Shown: one piece after another, positions 42,513-52,042 of the stretch
How positions within the stretch are numbered: position 1 is the stretch's first letter
Layout of the letters: every line of letters starts with the position of its first letter
Assembly (NCBI GenBank): GCA_035559995.1
Contig: DATMAM010000004.1
Location: 62,001-126,000, forward strand
Reading direction: 5' to 3'
Length of the DNA stretch: 64,000 nt
From: DATMAM01 sp035559995
Lineage (GTDB): Bacteria; Desulfobacterota; Binatia; UBA9968
Made by a program: the position numbers and the translations under genes
The notes under the pieces: generated by a model
What the model was told of the DNA's origin: nothing
What the model saw: only the letters and a program-made list of their open reading frames with translations
Databases searched by the model: none

Positions 42513-42935
42513 TTAAATCTCGAACGTCACGCGCGCGGTCCACTGGCTGCCGGTTTTCTCCATCCGGCACTGCTCGTACAGCACCGACTGCAGCTCCTGG
42601 CGAATCTCGTGCGCGTCGGGATTGTACTTTTCCCCCCGGACCTCGGCGCGAACGTAATTGTCCCTGACCTCTTGAATTTTGCATTCCTTGAGCAGATAGC
42701 CGCCGACCTGAAACACGTAGAGCAGCTCGCGCATCCAGTTGACGATCAGGTCGTCCTGATCCACGCCCTCGGCCTCGATCGGAAGCGGCTCGAGCGCGCG
42801 CACTTTGTCCAGGTCCGTCATTAAGTCAAACAGCGCGAAGGCCGAATTCGTCAGCAGATCGGCCTCGGTCTTCCCGACGATGCGCATCGTCAAGTCCGAA
42901 GCGTGTTTGGAGACTTGGTATTTCTTTTCGCTCAT
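42513..42935 (-). CDS. Archease
   Basis: 140 residues of the archease family: KYQVSKHASDLTMRIVGKTEADLL, FALFDLMTDLDKV and DDLIVNWMRELLYVF, with acidic residues expected to bind Ca. Archeases stimulate the RNA ligase RtcB, but no rtcB is in this window. It overlaps the larB stop by 4 nt (ATGA), so translation is coupled. RtcB-independent functions have not been excluded. Confidence 0.88.
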   Translation of the reverse strand: MSEKKYQVSKHASDLTMRIVGKTEADLLTNSAFALFDLMTDLDKVRALEPLPIEAEGVDQDDLIVNWMRELLYVFQVGGYLLKECKIQEVRDNYVRAEVRGEKYNPDAHEIRQELQSVLYEQCRMEKTGSQWTARVTFEI

Positions 42936-43681
42936 AACCGGTTTATCAGGCTCGCCGCAAAGCCTGCTCCAAATCCGTTGTCGATGTTCACCACGGTCAC
43001 GCCGGCGGCGCACGAGTTCAGCATGCCCAGAAGCGCCGCCAGGCCGCCAAAACTCGCGCCGTAGCCGACGCTTGTGGGCACGGCGATGACGGGCTTGTCG
43101 ACGAGCCCGCCGACCACGCTCGGCAAAGCTCCCTCCATGCCGGCGACGACGACCAGCACGGAAGCGGAAAGGAGCTTGTCGCGGTTTTGCAGGAGGCGAT
43201 GGATGCCGGCCACCCCGACATCGAACAGGCGGTCGACGCGGTTGCCCATCATCTCGCACGTGAGCGCCGCCTCTTCGGCGACGGCCATGTCCGAGGTGCC
43301 GGCGGAGATGACCAAAATGAGGCCCTTGCCGCGAAGCGGAATTTCTCTCGCGATCCACGTCGCCACCCGCGCGCGCGGATAAAAACGCATGCCCCTGAGC
43401 TGGCGCCTCAGCTTGGGCATCGCCTCGGGCGCAAGCCGCGTTATCAACACATTGCTGCCAACTCGCCGCATCGCGCGGGCGATCGCGGCGATCTCCTCGA
43501 CCGTCTTGCCCTGCGCGAGAATCACCTCGGGATATCCTTGCCGCAGCGCGCGGTGATGATCGACGTGGGCAAAACCCAAATTCTCAAACGGGAGGTGACG
43601 CAAACGATCGAGCGCCTTGGAAACGGAAAGTTTACCGGCTTGCACTCCTTCGAGCAGTCGTTCCAGCGATTCGCTGTCCAT
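42932..43681 (-). CDS. larB: Nickel-pincer cofactor biosynthesis protein LarB
   Basis: 249 residues. The N-terminal helix hairpin (LERLLEGVQAGKLSVSKAL) and the PurE-like core with YPEVILAQGKT, VISAGTSDMAVAEEA and VVVAGMEGALPSVVGGL are diagnostic of LarB, which carboxylates and hydrolyses nicotinic acid adenine dinucleotide for the LarA nickel cofactor. larC and larE are not present here. It lies between thiL and archease, with 11-nt and minus 4-nt spacing. Confidence 0.9.
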   Translation of the reverse strand: MDSESLERLLEGVQAGKLSVSKALDRLRHLPFENLGFAHVDHHRALRQGYPEVILAQGKTVEEIAAIARAMRRVGSNVLITRLAPEAMPKLRRQLRGMRFYPRARVATWIAREIPLRGKGLILVISAGTSDMAVAEEAALTCEMMGNRVDRLFDVGVAGIHRLLQNRDKLLSASVLVVVAGMEGALPSVVGGLVDKPVIAVPTSVGYGASFGGLAALLGMLNSCAAGVTVVNIDNGFGAGFAASLINRL

Positions 43682-43692
43682 CGCCGATGCGA

Positions 43693-44685
43693 TCAGTGTT
43701 TGAAGTGATCGTAGCCGCCGGCAGGCAGGGACAAAGGCTGGCCTTTGCGGTCGACGACCTTAATCCCCTCTTTTGACGCAACGCAGGTCCCGATCCGCGT
43801 CACCTTGACCCCGAGAAGACTTCTACCCGATTTTTCCAGCCGCGCCCGCGCCGCTACCGGCGCGGCAAAGAGGAGCTCGTAGTCCTCGCCGCCGCTCAGC
43901 GCGTAGCTTAGACCTCTGCCGCCCGCAAGCGAGCGGTAGGCGCGCGAAAGCGGAAGGCTCTGTTCCCAGACCACGGCGCCGACCCCGCTCGCCCGACAGA
44001 TGTGCCCGAGATCCTGCAGCAGGCCGTCGCTCACGTCGATCATCGCGCGCGCGAGCCCGCGCCGGGCGAGCGCCGCGCCGGCGCGAAGCCGCGCCGCGGG
44101 AAAGCGATGGCGCAAAAACAGGTAACGCGCGGCGGCGTCTTTGCCTTTCTCGCCTCGGGTCTTGAGCAACTCCAAGCCCAGGGAGGAGTCCCCGAGGGTT
44201 CCGGTGACGTAGAGATCGTCGCCCACGCGCGCCCCCTGCCGCGACACCGGTCGGTGGGGCGCGCGCCCAAAAAGACACACGCTCAACACAAGCCGGTCGG
44301 CGGCGCTGGTGTCGCCGCCGACGAGCACGGCGCCGGTCCGGGTCGAAAGCGCGCGCATGCCGCGAAAGATCTCTTCCACGCCCTCGGCCTCAAAGTCGGC
44401 GGGCACGCCAAGGGAAGTCACAAAATAGGACGGCGTCCCTCCCATGGCCGCAATGTCGCTCAGATTGACCGCCAGCGCCTTGTAGCCAAGCTCGTACGGC
44501 GAGGTCCAGGCAAAATCGAAGTGAAAGCCCTCGATGAGAACATCCGCCGTGACGAGCAACGACCGATCGCGCCACTTGAGCCACGCAGCGTCGTCGCCGA
44601 TTCCGAGTAGAACGCCCTTCCCTTTCGGTGTGCTTTTTTGAATCCGCTCAATCAGCCCGAATTCTCCGAGCTCCGCCAGCTTCAT
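43693..44685 (-). CDS. thiL: Thiamine-monophosphate kinase
   Basis: 330 residues of the PurM/ThiL fold: LLGIGDDAAWLK (metal and ATP site), NLSDIAAMGGTP, LVGGDTSAAD and MIDVSDGLLQDLGHI are all conserved. It phosphorylates thiamine phosphate to the active diphosphate with ATP. It starts 6 nt after the lon stop and precedes larB by 11 nt, so it is part of the operon. Confidence 0.95.
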   Translation of the reverse strand: MKLAELGEFGLIERIQKSTPKGKGVLLGIGDDAAWLKWRDRSLLVTADVLIEGFHFDFAWTSPYELGYKALAVNLSDIAAMGGTPSYFVTSLGVPADFEAEGVEEIFRGMRALSTRTGAVLVGGDTSAADRLVLSVCLFGRAPHRPVSRQGARVGDDLYVTGTLGDSSLGLELLKTRGEKGKDAAARYLFLRHRFPAARLRAGAALARRGLARAMIDVSDGLLQDLGHICRASGVGAVVWEQSLPLSRAYRSLAGGRGLSYALSGGEDYELLFAAPVAARARLEKSGRSLLGVKVTRIGTCVASKEGIKVVDRKGQPLSLPAGGYDHFKH

Positions 44686-44691
44686 TGAGCG

Positions 44692-47145
44692 TCAGATGTG
44701 GAGCAGGCGTTCCCGGCGAATTCGCTCGACGGGCCGCTGGCGCTTTTCCGCGCGCCTTCTGACCGCCGGCGCGCCGTTTTCGCTTTTGCGCAGCGTCACC
44801 TTTAAAACGTCCGCCATGTTCTTGGCGAAGACAAAACGGAGCTTGCGCCGCAGCGCCTTGGGGATCTCCTCCATGTCCTTCTGGTTGCGCTCGGGAACGA
44901 TCACGGTGCGGATTCCCGCCCGATAGGCCGCCAGGCATTTTTCCTTGAGCCCGCCCACCGGCAGGACCCGGCCGCGCAGCGTGATCTCTCCGGTCATCGC
45001 CACGTCGCGGTTGACCGGTCGTTTGGTGAGCGCGGAGATGAGCGCGTTCGCCATCGTGATTCCCGCCGACGGGCCGTCTTTGGGAATATCGCCGGCGGGA
45101 ACGTGGATGTGGATGTCGAGCTTTTGATAGAAATCTTCCTCGATCCCGAGCTTGCGGGCCTGCGAGCGGGCGTAGCTCACGGCCGCCTGCGCCGACTCCT
45201 TCATGACGTCGCCGAGCTGGCCGGTGAGGGTCAGGTTCCCCCGCCCTTTGGACAGCGAGGCCTCGACGTAGAGCACCTCCCCTCCGGTGCTGGTCCACGC
45301 AAGCCCGGTGGCGACGCCGACCTCGTCCTGCTCCTGCTCGGGCTCCGGGATGTACTTCGGCGGACCGAGAAACAGATGGACGTTGCGCCCCGTGACCCGC
45401 ACCGGCTCCTTTTTGCCTTCTGCGATCCGGCGCGCGACCTTGCGGCAGATCGAGGCGATTTCGCGCTCGAGATTCCTCAGCCCGGCCTCCTTGGTGTACT
45501 GCGCGATGATTCTGGCCAGGCCGTCCTTGGAGATTTCGAGATCTTCGTGCGTGATGCCGTTTTCGTCGAGCTGGCGCGGGATGAGATAGTTGCGCGCGAT
45601 CTCTTGCTTCTCTTCGTTCGTGTAGCCTGACAACTGCAACACTTCCATGCGGTCCTTGAGCGCCGGCGGAATCGGGTCGAGCAGGTTGGCCGTGCAGATG
45701 AACAGGACGTTCGACAGATCAAACGGCAGGTTCAAGTAGTGATCGCTGAAGGCGTGATTCTGCTCCGGATCGAGCACCTCGAGCAGGGCCGCGGAGGGAT
45801 CGCCGCGGAAATCCGTGCCCACCTTGTCGATTTCGTCCAGCATGAAAACCGGATTCGCCGAGCCCGCCTGCTTGATGCCCTGGATGATGCGCCCGGGCAT
45901 GGCGCCCACGTACGTGCGCCGGTGGCCGCGAATCTCGGCCTCGTCGTGAATGCCGCCGAGAGAGATGCGCACGAAGTTGCGTCCGAGCGCGCGCGCGATC
46001 GACTTTCCAAGCGAGGTCTTGCCGACGCCGGGAGGACCGACAAAGCAGAGAATCGGCCCTTTGATCTTCTTTCTGAGCTTGTTGACCGCGAGGTACTCGA
46101 GAATGCGCTCTTTGACTTTTTCCAGATCGTAGTGATCCTCGTCGAGGACCCGCTTCGCCTTCTGGATATCGAGGTTGTCCTTGGTCTTTTTGTTCCACGG
46201 CAGGTCGACGAGCCAATCGAGATACGTTCGCACCAGCGCCGACTCGGAAGATTCCGGGTGCATCTGCTCCAGCCGCTTCAGTTGCTTTTCCGCTTCGCGC
46301 TTGACGTCCGGCGGCATCTTCGATTTCTCGATCTGCTTTCTCAGTTCGCTGATCTCTTCGGCGCGCTCATCGCCTTCGCCCAGCTCCTGCTGGATTTGCT
46401 TGAGCTGCTCGCGCAGAAAGTAGTCGCGCTGCGTTTTGCTCATCTCCTCCTTCGCTTGGTTTTGGATGCGCGCCTGCATGTTCGAGAGCTCGAGCTCGCG
46501 CGTGAGCAGGTCGTTGATCTTGTTGAGGCGCGCGACGGGGTCCACGATTTCGAGAATCGACTGGCTCTCCTCGATCTTGAGGCGCAGGTTGGAGGCGACG
46601 AGATCCGCGAGCACGCCCGGGTCGCTCACGTTGTCGGTGACCATCACGATCTCGGGCGGCAGGTTCTTGAGGCTGAGGATCTGTTCGATCTTTTCCTTGA
46701 CGTTGCGCATCAACGCTTCGGTCTCGATCGAAAGCTCCGCCAGCGTGGGCTCGACGATTTTGCGGATTTTGACTTCGAAATACGGCCGCTGCTGCTGGTA
46801 GTTCTCGATCTCGCCCTTGCTGATGCCTTGAACGAGAATCTTGATGCGGCCGTCGGCGAGCTTCAGCATGCGCATGATCGAAGCGACGGTGCCGATGCGG
46901 TAAATGTCGTCGGGGGTCGGGTTATCCTCGCTCGCGTTCTTCTGAGCGACGAGAAAGATCAGCCGCTCGCGGGCCAGCGCTTCCTCGACGGCGCGAATCG
47001 ACAGATCGCGGCCGACGAACAGCGGCAGCATCATGAAAGGATAGATGACGATATCGCGGATCGGGAGCAACGGAAGCACGTCGGGGATTTCAATCTTCGC
47101 TCCCTTCGCCTGCTGGGATTCAGGCGTCCATTGAATTTCATCCAT
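44692..47145 (-). CDS. lon: ATP-dependent protease Lon
   Basis: 817 residues. N-terminal substrate domain (about 30-230, starting LPLLPIRDIVIYPFMMLPL), coiled coil, AAA+ module with GPPGVGKTS and the Walker B FMLDEIDKV, and the protease domain with the Ser693-Lys736 dyad in KDGPSAGIT and GGLKEK. Start ATG 47145 has AAAGGGGA upstream; a longer in-frame start at 47229 is rejected. It follows dnaJ after about 120 bp and precedes thiL by 6 nt. Degrades misfolded and regulatory proteins. Confidence 0.97.
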   Translation of the reverse strand: MDEIQWTPESQQAKGAKIEIPDVLPLLPIRDIVIYPFMMLPLFVGRDLSIRAVEEALARERLIFLVAQKNASEDNPTPDDIYRIGTVASIMRMLKLADGRIKILVQGISKGEIENYQQQRPYFEVKIRKIVEPTLAELSIETEALMRNVKEKIEQILSLKNLPPEIVMVTDNVSDPGVLADLVASNLRLKIEESQSILEIVDPVARLNKINDLLTRELELSNMQARIQNQAKEEMSKTQRDYFLREQLKQIQQELGEGDERAEEISELRKQIEKSKMPPDVKREAEKQLKRLEQMHPESSESALVRTYLDWLVDLPWNKKTKDNLDIQKAKRVLDEDHYDLEKVKERILEYLAVNKLRKKIKGPILCFVGPPGVGKTSLGKSIARALGRNFVRISLGGIHDEAEIRGHRRTYVGAMPGRIIQGIKQAGSANPVFMLDEIDKVGTDFRGDPSAALLEVLDPEQNHAFSDHYLNLPFDLSNVLFICTANLLDPIPPALKDRMEVLQLSGYTNEEKQEIARNYLIPRQLDENGITHEDLEISKDGLARIIAQYTKEAGLRNLEREIASICRKVARRIAEGKKEPVRVTGRNVHLFLGPPKYIPEPEQEQDEVGVATGLAWTSTGGEVLYVEASLSKGRGNLTLTGQLGDVMKESAQAAVSYARSQARKLGIEEDFYQKLDIHIHVPAGDIPKDGPSAGITMANALISALTKRPVNRDVAMTGEITLRGRVLPVGGLKEKCLAAYRAGIRTVIVPERNQKDMEEIPKALRRKLRFVFAKNMADVLKVTLRKSENGAPAVRRRAEKRQRPVERIRRERLLHI

Positions 47146-47266
47146 AGTGTCCCCTTTGCCTAGTCGATGGCGACGACAACGTTTGTGCGGCGTTTCATCG
47201 AAGCCGGAGCGCGGGATGCGAAAGAGCACCGGGTCGGGACCCCGGATCGCTTGAGGAGCTTGCGGG

Positions 47267-48385
47267 TCAGTCGAAAATCTCCCTCACCTTGTCAAAGAAG
47301 CCTTTGGACAACGGGTGAACGTCCTCTCCTCCGAGCGCTGCGAATTCCCTGAGCAGCTCCTTCTGGCGCGCCGTAAGATGGGTGGGTGTCTCGATGTTGA
47401 CCCGGACCAGTTGATCACCGGCGGGCCCGCCGCGCGGATCCTTCACGCCTTTGCCCTTGATTCGGAAGACTTTGCCGGTCTGCGTTCCGGCGGGGATCTT
47501 GAGCTTCACTTTGCCTTCCAGTGTCGGGACTTCGATCTCAGCGCCGAGAGCCGCCTGCACAAAGCTGATCGGAACCTCGCAGAGGATGTCCTGGCCGTCA
47601 CGGACGAACAGCGGATGCGGCGTGACCCGGATCACGACGTAGAGGTCTCCCGGCGGCCCTCCCGAGCTTCCGTTTTCTCCTTCCCCTCTTAACTTAAGTC
47701 GCGTGCCGGTGTCTACCCCGGGCGGGATCTTGACGTTCAAGGTGTGGAACTGCCTGACCCGGCCGACGCCGTCGCAGGCCGTGCAGGGATCGCGGATGAT
47801 CGTCCCATAGCCGTGGCACTGGGTGCAGGTGCGCGAGACGCTGAAAAACCCCTGCTGCATCGTAACCTGGCCGCGGCCGCGGCATGTCGGACAGGTGCTC
47901 GGCGCCGTCCCGGGTTTTGCGCCCGTGCCGCGGCACGTCTCGCACGGCCCGTGGCGCGGGATTTTGATCTTCTTCTCGCAGCCAAAAACGGCCTCCTCGA
48001 ATCTAAGCTCGAGGTTGTAGCGGAGGTCTTCGCCCCGCTGCGCGCGGCTGCGCCCGCGCCCGCCGCCACCGGTACCGAAAAACTCGCCGAAGATGTCGCC
48101 GAAGATATCCTCGAACCCCGCGCTAAAGTCGAAGCCGCCGCGGAAGGGTCCGCCGTCGCCGAAAGCGCCGTGGCCAAACTGGTCATAGAGGGAGCGCTTC
48201 TCCGGGTCGGATAGGACCTGATAGGCCTCGGAGATCTCCTTGAAGGTCTCTTCCGCCTGCTTGTTTCCTGGATTGCGATCGGGATGGTACTTCAGCGCAA
48301 GCTTGCGATAGGCTTTCTTGATGTCCTCTTCGCTAGCGTTGCGCTCCACGCCGAGGACTGCATAGTAGTCCTTTTTGCCGTTCAA
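47267..48385 (-). CDS. dnaJ: Chaperone DnaJ (TTG start)
   Basis: 372 residues. J domain with HPD (KYHPDRNPGN), Gly/Phe-rich linker, four CxxCxGxG zinc repeats (CETCRGTG, CPTCRGRG, CTQCHGYG, CTACDGVG) and the C-terminal substrate domains. The start codon is TTG at 48385, 10 nt after AGGAGG; the only nearby upstream ATG is out of frame or stopped. It works with DnaK and GrpE encoded just upstream. Confidence 0.96.
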   Translation of the reverse strand: MNGKKDYYAVLGVERNASEEDIKKAYRKLALKYHPDRNPGNKQAEETFKEISEAYQVLSDPEKRSLYDQFGHGAFGDGGPFRGGFDFSAGFEDIFGDIFGEFFGTGGGGRGRSRAQRGEDLRYNLELRFEEAVFGCEKKIKIPRHGPCETCRGTGAKPGTAPSTCPTCRGRGQVTMQQGFFSVSRTCTQCHGYGTIIRDPCTACDGVGRVRQFHTLNVKIPPGVDTGTRLKLRGEGENGSSGGPPGDLYVVIRVTPHPLFVRDGQDILCEVPISFVQAALGAEIEVPTLEGKVKLKIPAGTQTGKVFRIKGKGVKDPRGGPAGDQLVRVNIETPTHLTARQKELLREFAALGGEDVHPLSKGFFDKVREIFD

Positions 48386-48430
48386 GCCTTTAAACCCTCC
48401 TACGATGCCATCGAGCTTTATATAACGAGA

Positions 48431-48466
48431 AAGCCCCTCTCCTCAACACTGAAGAGTAGGGGCCTT
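48431..48466 (-). terminator. Hairpin between dnaK and dnaJ
   Basis: GCCCCT (48433-48438) pairs with AGGGGC (48458-48463), extended inward by CTC/GAG pairs. On the minus strand it is followed by TTTCTCGTT. It could partly terminate or stabilise the transcript after dnaK, lowering dnaJ relative to dnaK. Confidence 0.5.
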
Positions 48467-48495
48467 CGAAGCGCGAGAGGAGAGTCGGCCTTGGG

Positions 48496-50397
48496 CTACT
48501 TGACCTCCTCGAAATCCGCGTCCACCACATCCTCTTTTTTGCCTTCGCCGTCGCCGGGCTTGCTCTGATGCTGCCCCGCCTGCTGTTGCTGCGACGCCTT
48601 TGCGTACATCGCTTCGGCCAGCTTGTGCGAGGCCCGGCTCAGCGCGTCCGCCGCGGACCGGATCGTCTGCACGTCCTGGCTGTCCAGGGCGCTCTTTGCG
48701 TTTTGTAGCGCCGACTCGATGTTGCTTCTGACCCCGGCGTCCAGCTCGCCGCTGTAGTCCTTGAGCGACTTTTCCGTCGTGTAGATCAGCGAATCCAGGT
48801 GGTTGCGCGCCTCGACGACTTCGCGGCGGCGCTTGTCCTCGGCGGCGTGAGCCTCCGCGTCCTTCACCATGCGCTTGATCTCCTCTTCGGTGAGGCCGCT
48901 CGACGCGGTAATCTTGATCGACTGCTCCTTCTGCGTCCCCAAGTCTTTGGCCGAGACGTGCACGATCCCGTTCGCGTCGATATCGAAAGTGACCTCGATC
49001 TGCGGCACGCCGCGCGGCGCCGGCGGAATTCCCACGAGATCGAATTGACCGAGGAGCTTGTTGTCCGCGGCCATTTCGCGCTCGCCCTGAAAAACGCGGA
49101 TCGACACGGCGGTCTGATTGTCCTGGGCCGTCGAGAAGATCTGGCTCTTGCGCGTCGGAATGGTCGTGTTGCGCTCGATCAGCTTGGTGAAAACCCCGCC
49201 CAAGGTCTCGATCCCGAGCGAGAGCGGCGTCACGTCCAGCAAAAGGACGTCCTTGACCTCGCCTTTCAGCACCGCGGCTTGAATCGCCGCGCCCACCGCC
49301 ACGACCTCATCGGGATTGACGCCCTTGTGAGGCTCCTTGCCGAAGATCTTGCGCACGCGCTCCTGCACCGCCGGCATGCGCGTCATCCCGCCCACCAGAA
49401 CCACCTCGTCGATGTCCGCGGGTGTCAGCCCGGCGTCTTTCAGCGCTTGCCGGCAAGGCCCCTCGGTGCGGTCAATCAATTCGGCGCAGAGCGCCTCGAG
49501 CTTGGACCGCGTGAGCTTGATGTTGAGATGCTTCGGACCGTGCTGGTCCGCGGTGATGAACGGCAGGTTGATATCGGTCTCCATCGCGGACGAAAGCTCG
49601 CACTTCGCCTTTTCTGCCGCCTCTTTCAGGCGCTGCAGCGCCATGCGGTCCTTGCGCAGATCGATTCCTTGGTCTTTTTTAAACTCGTCCGCCAGGTAAT
49701 CCATAATCTTTTGGTCGAAGTCCTCGCCCCCGAGGAAAGTATCCCCGTTGGTCGACTTCACTTCGAACACGCCGTCGCCCAGCTCCAGAATGGAAATATC
49801 GAAGGTGCCGCCGCCGAGATCGAACACGGCGATCTTCTCGTCTTTCTTTTTGTCCAGACCGTAGGCGAGCGACGCCGCCGTCGGCTCGTTGATGATGCGC
49901 AGCACGTTGAGCCCGGCGATCCGTCCGGCATCCTTGGTCGCCTGGCGCTGGCTATCGTTGAAGTAAGCCGGCACGGTGATGACCGCTTCCGTGACCTTCT
50001 CCCCGAGATAGTCTTCCGCCGTTTGTTTCATCTTCTGGAGCACAAACGCGGAAATCTCCGGCGGGCTGTAGCGCTTGCCGCGGATCTCGACCCAGGCGTC
50101 GCCGTTTTCGGCGCGCACGATCTTGTACGGCAACACCTTCATGGCCTTCTGGACCATGGGGTCGTCGTAACGCCGCCCGATCAATCGTTTGACGGCGAAA
50201 ATAGTGTTTTCGGGGTTGGTAATCGCCTGCCGGCGCGCGATCTGGCCCACGAGCCGCTCGCCGCTATCCGTGAACGCGACCACGGACGGGGTCGTTCGGC
50301 TCCCTTCCGAATTGGCGATCACCACCGGATCGCCGCCCTCCATGACCGCGACGCAGGAGTTCGTTGTCCCCAAATCGATGCCGATGACTTTGCTCAT
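48496..50397 (-). CDS. dnaK: Chaperone DnaK (Hsp70)
   Basis: 633 residues of normal Hsp70 length. IGIDLGTTNSCVAV, FDLGGGTFDISIL and VLVGGMTRMPAVQ are the nucleotide-binding signatures. The substrate domain follows the linker DVLLLDVTPLSLG, and the tail ends in DVVDADFEEVK. GAGGAG 7 nt before ATG 50397. It lies between grpE and dnaJ. ATP-dependent folding of client proteins. Confidence 0.98.
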   Translation of the reverse strand: MSKVIGIDLGTTNSCVAVMEGGDPVVIANSEGSRTTPSVVAFTDSGERLVGQIARRQAITNPENTIFAVKRLIGRRYDDPMVQKAMKVLPYKIVRAENGDAWVEIRGKRYSPPEISAFVLQKMKQTAEDYLGEKVTEAVITVPAYFNDSQRQATKDAGRIAGLNVLRIINEPTAASLAYGLDKKKDEKIAVFDLGGGTFDISILELGDGVFEVKSTNGDTFLGGEDFDQKIMDYLADEFKKDQGIDLRKDRMALQRLKEAAEKAKCELSSAMETDINLPFITADQHGPKHLNIKLTRSKLEALCAELIDRTEGPCRQALKDAGLTPADIDEVVLVGGMTRMPAVQERVRKIFGKEPHKGVNPDEVVAVGAAIQAAVLKGEVKDVLLLDVTPLSLGIETLGGVFTKLIERNTTIPTRKSQIFSTAQDNQTAVSIRVFQGEREMAADNKLLGQFDLVGIPPAPRGVPQIEVTFDIDANGIVHVSAKDLGTQKEQSIKITASSGLTEEEIKRMVKDAEAHAAEDKRRREVVEARNHLDSLIYTTEKSLKDYSGELDAGVRSNIESALQNAKSALDSQDVQTIRSAADALSRASHKLAEAMYAKASQQQQAGQHQSKPGDGEGKKEDVVDADFEEVK

Positions 50398-50445
50398 GAT
50401 ATTCTCCTCAAAGAATCCGATTTTTCAGATACGGGCAGGGGTTAT

Positions 50446-51078
50446 TTAACCATCGTCCCCCCCGTTTTCAACCTCCCCGTTCGTGCTCGTTTCGGTTTTT
50501 TTTGCCGGCGGCTTTGCCGTGGTCACAAGCGCCGGCCGGAGCAGCCTATCCAAGAGAAAATACCCTTTGTGATGCTCGGCAACGACGGTGTTGGGAGAAA
50601 ACTCCTCCGTCTCGACCTGCCCGATCGCCTCGTGCTTTTCGGGATCGAACGGCTCCCCCTGGGCCGAGATCTGCTTTACGCCGTATTTGGCCAGCACATC
50701 GACGAAGCTCTTGAGGACCATCTCGACACCCTCAAGCAGAGGCTTGCCGTTTCCGCCCCCTTGGGCGTAGCTGACGGCGCGCTCGAGGTTGTCCAGAACG
50801 GGAAGCAGGTCGCGAATGAGGGCCTCGTTGCCGTAGCGAATCGCCTCCTCCTTTTCTTTCGCGGCGCGCTTTTTAAAGTTCTCCAGCTCCGCCGCCTGGC
50901 GCAAGAAGCGGTCGTAGTTTTGCTTCGCCTCGCGGTCCTTGTTTTCCAGCTCTCGTTTGAGGCTGGCAATTTCGGCCGCGAGCTGCTCCTCGGCTGGGGT
51001 CGGCGACTCGCTCAATTCTGCTTCTCCGGTCTTGTTCGCCTCGGTGCTTTGAGCGCTCTTGTTGTTGATGTCGTCCAT
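50446..51078 (-). CDS. grpE: Nucleotide exchange factor GrpE
   Basis: 210 residues: acidic N-terminus, long coiled coil (EEQLAAEIASLKRELENKD), then RFLRQAAELENFKKRAAKEK, LLPVLDNLERA and the beta domain with FDPEKHEAIGQV and VVAEHHKGYFLLDRLLRPA. It releases ADP from DnaK. First gene of the chaperone operon. No HrcA gene and no CIRCE element is seen upstream. Confidence 0.96.
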   Translation of the reverse strand: MDDINNKSAQSTEANKTGEAELSESPTPAEEQLAAEIASLKRELENKDREAKQNYDRFLRQAAELENFKKRAAKEKEEAIRYGNEALIRDLLPVLDNLERAVSYAQGGGNGKPLLEGVEMVLKSFVDVLAKYGVKQISAQGEPFDPEKHEAIGQVETEEFSPNTVVAEHHKGYFLLDRLLRPALVTTAKPPAKKTETSTNGEVENGGDDG

Positions 51079-51120
51079 CTTCTCTCGTGCCCGTGATTGA
51101 GATTAGATGATAACATGCGA

Positions 51121-51149
51121 AAGCTAAGCACCGAGGGCTCGCTTGTCAA
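51121..51149 (-). promoter_or_regulatory. Candidate sigma-70-type promoter for grpE operon
   Basis: On the minus strand TTGACA (51149-51144) is followed 17 nt later by TAGCTT (51126-51121), about 43 nt before the grpE ATG. The -35 box is perfect, the -10 box moderate. Confidence 0.45.
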
Positions 51150-51221
51150 GCCGGACGTTTCGGAAAATCGTTGATTTTCAACGGAAATTTTTGGATTATA
51201 AAAAGATCTCCCTCATCTGCC

Positions 51222-51986
51222 GTGCCCCCCGTCTACGCAACGCGCTCTATTGTCCTGCGCTCGCAGCCGTTCGGCGAGTCCGATCAGATCGTTTGTTTCC
51301 TCACCGAAGACCACGGCAAGGTCACCGGGATCGCCAAAGGCGCCAAGCGTTCGCGCCGTAGGTTTGTCAACTCTCTGGAGCCTTTCTCGATCGTCAACCT
51401 GCGCTTTCAAGATTATCCGCAGAGGTCTTTGGCTTTCATTCACGGGTGCGAACTCCTGCAGGCCTTCCGCCGCTTGACAAAAAACTTAGCCAGCATCGCC
51501 TGCGCCGCCTATCTCACGGAAATTACGGCTGAGCTCACCCGGGAACGCGAGCAAAACCCGGCCCTTTTCAGCCATCTGCGCGACGGCCTGACCTATCTGA
51601 ACGAGCAGGACGTTTGCCGCGGTTTTTTAATTTTTTTTGAGCTTAAGTTATTGCGGCTTGCGGGCTACGAGCCTATGTTTGAAAGCTGCTGTCGCTGCAA
51701 GCAAAGCTGGCGCGCGCACGCGGGCAGCTGGTTTTTCAGCTGCCGCGACGGCGGCATTCTCTGCGCTTCGTGCGCCCGGCTGAGAAGGGACGCGGTTCTA
51801 GTATCCGCGCAGACGCTCAGCGCCGTCTCCTCGCTTCGCGCCCAGGAGTCCTTTGCCGGAGAGGGTCCGTTTGCCGATGCAACGGCGGTGCGGGAGATGA
51901 GACTTCTCCTCCCGCGTTTCATTCAGTTCCAGATCAATAAGGAACTCAAGTCGGCGCGTTTTTTAAGCTCCTTTTGCAGCTTCTGA
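51222..51986 (+). CDS. recO: DNA repair protein RecO
   Basis: 254 residues from GTG 51222. N-terminal OB-fold (YATRSIVLRSQPFGESDQIV, GKVTGIAKGAKRS), helical middle part, and a zinc knuckle CCRCKQSW ... CRDGGILCASC. RecO loads RecA onto SSB-coated DNA with RecR. The GTG is preferred because family members begin at this point; an in-frame TTG at 51171 would add an atypical AT-rich leader. A weak promoter (TTGATT 51171, GATTAT 51194) would leave a short leader. Divergent from grpE. Confidence 0.92.
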   Translation: MPPVYATRSIVLRSQPFGESDQIVCFLTEDHGKVTGIAKGAKRSRRRFVNSLEPFSIVNLRFQDYPQRSLAFIHGCELLQAFRRLTKNLASIACAAYLTEITAELTREREQNPALFSHLRDGLTYLNEQDVCRGFLIFFELKLLRLAGYEPMFESCCRCKQSWRAHAGSWFFSCRDGGILCASCARLRRDAVLVSAQTLSAVSSLRAQESFAGEGPFADATAVREMRLLLPRFIQFQINKELKSARFLSSFCSF

Positions 51987-52042
51987 CTTCTCATAACAGC
52001 GGACTCGCGGCCGGCGATGGCGGACAACACCAGGAGATAAAA

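Noticed and set aside
48799..51096. 765-codon plus-strand frame opposite dnaK and grpE
   Set aside because: Antisense shadow of two highly conserved genes.
51079..51170. CIRCE (HrcA) operator upstream of grpE
   Set aside because: No TTAGCACTC-N9-GAGTGCTAA pair is present; the nearby GCTAAGCACC is only a partial look-alike.
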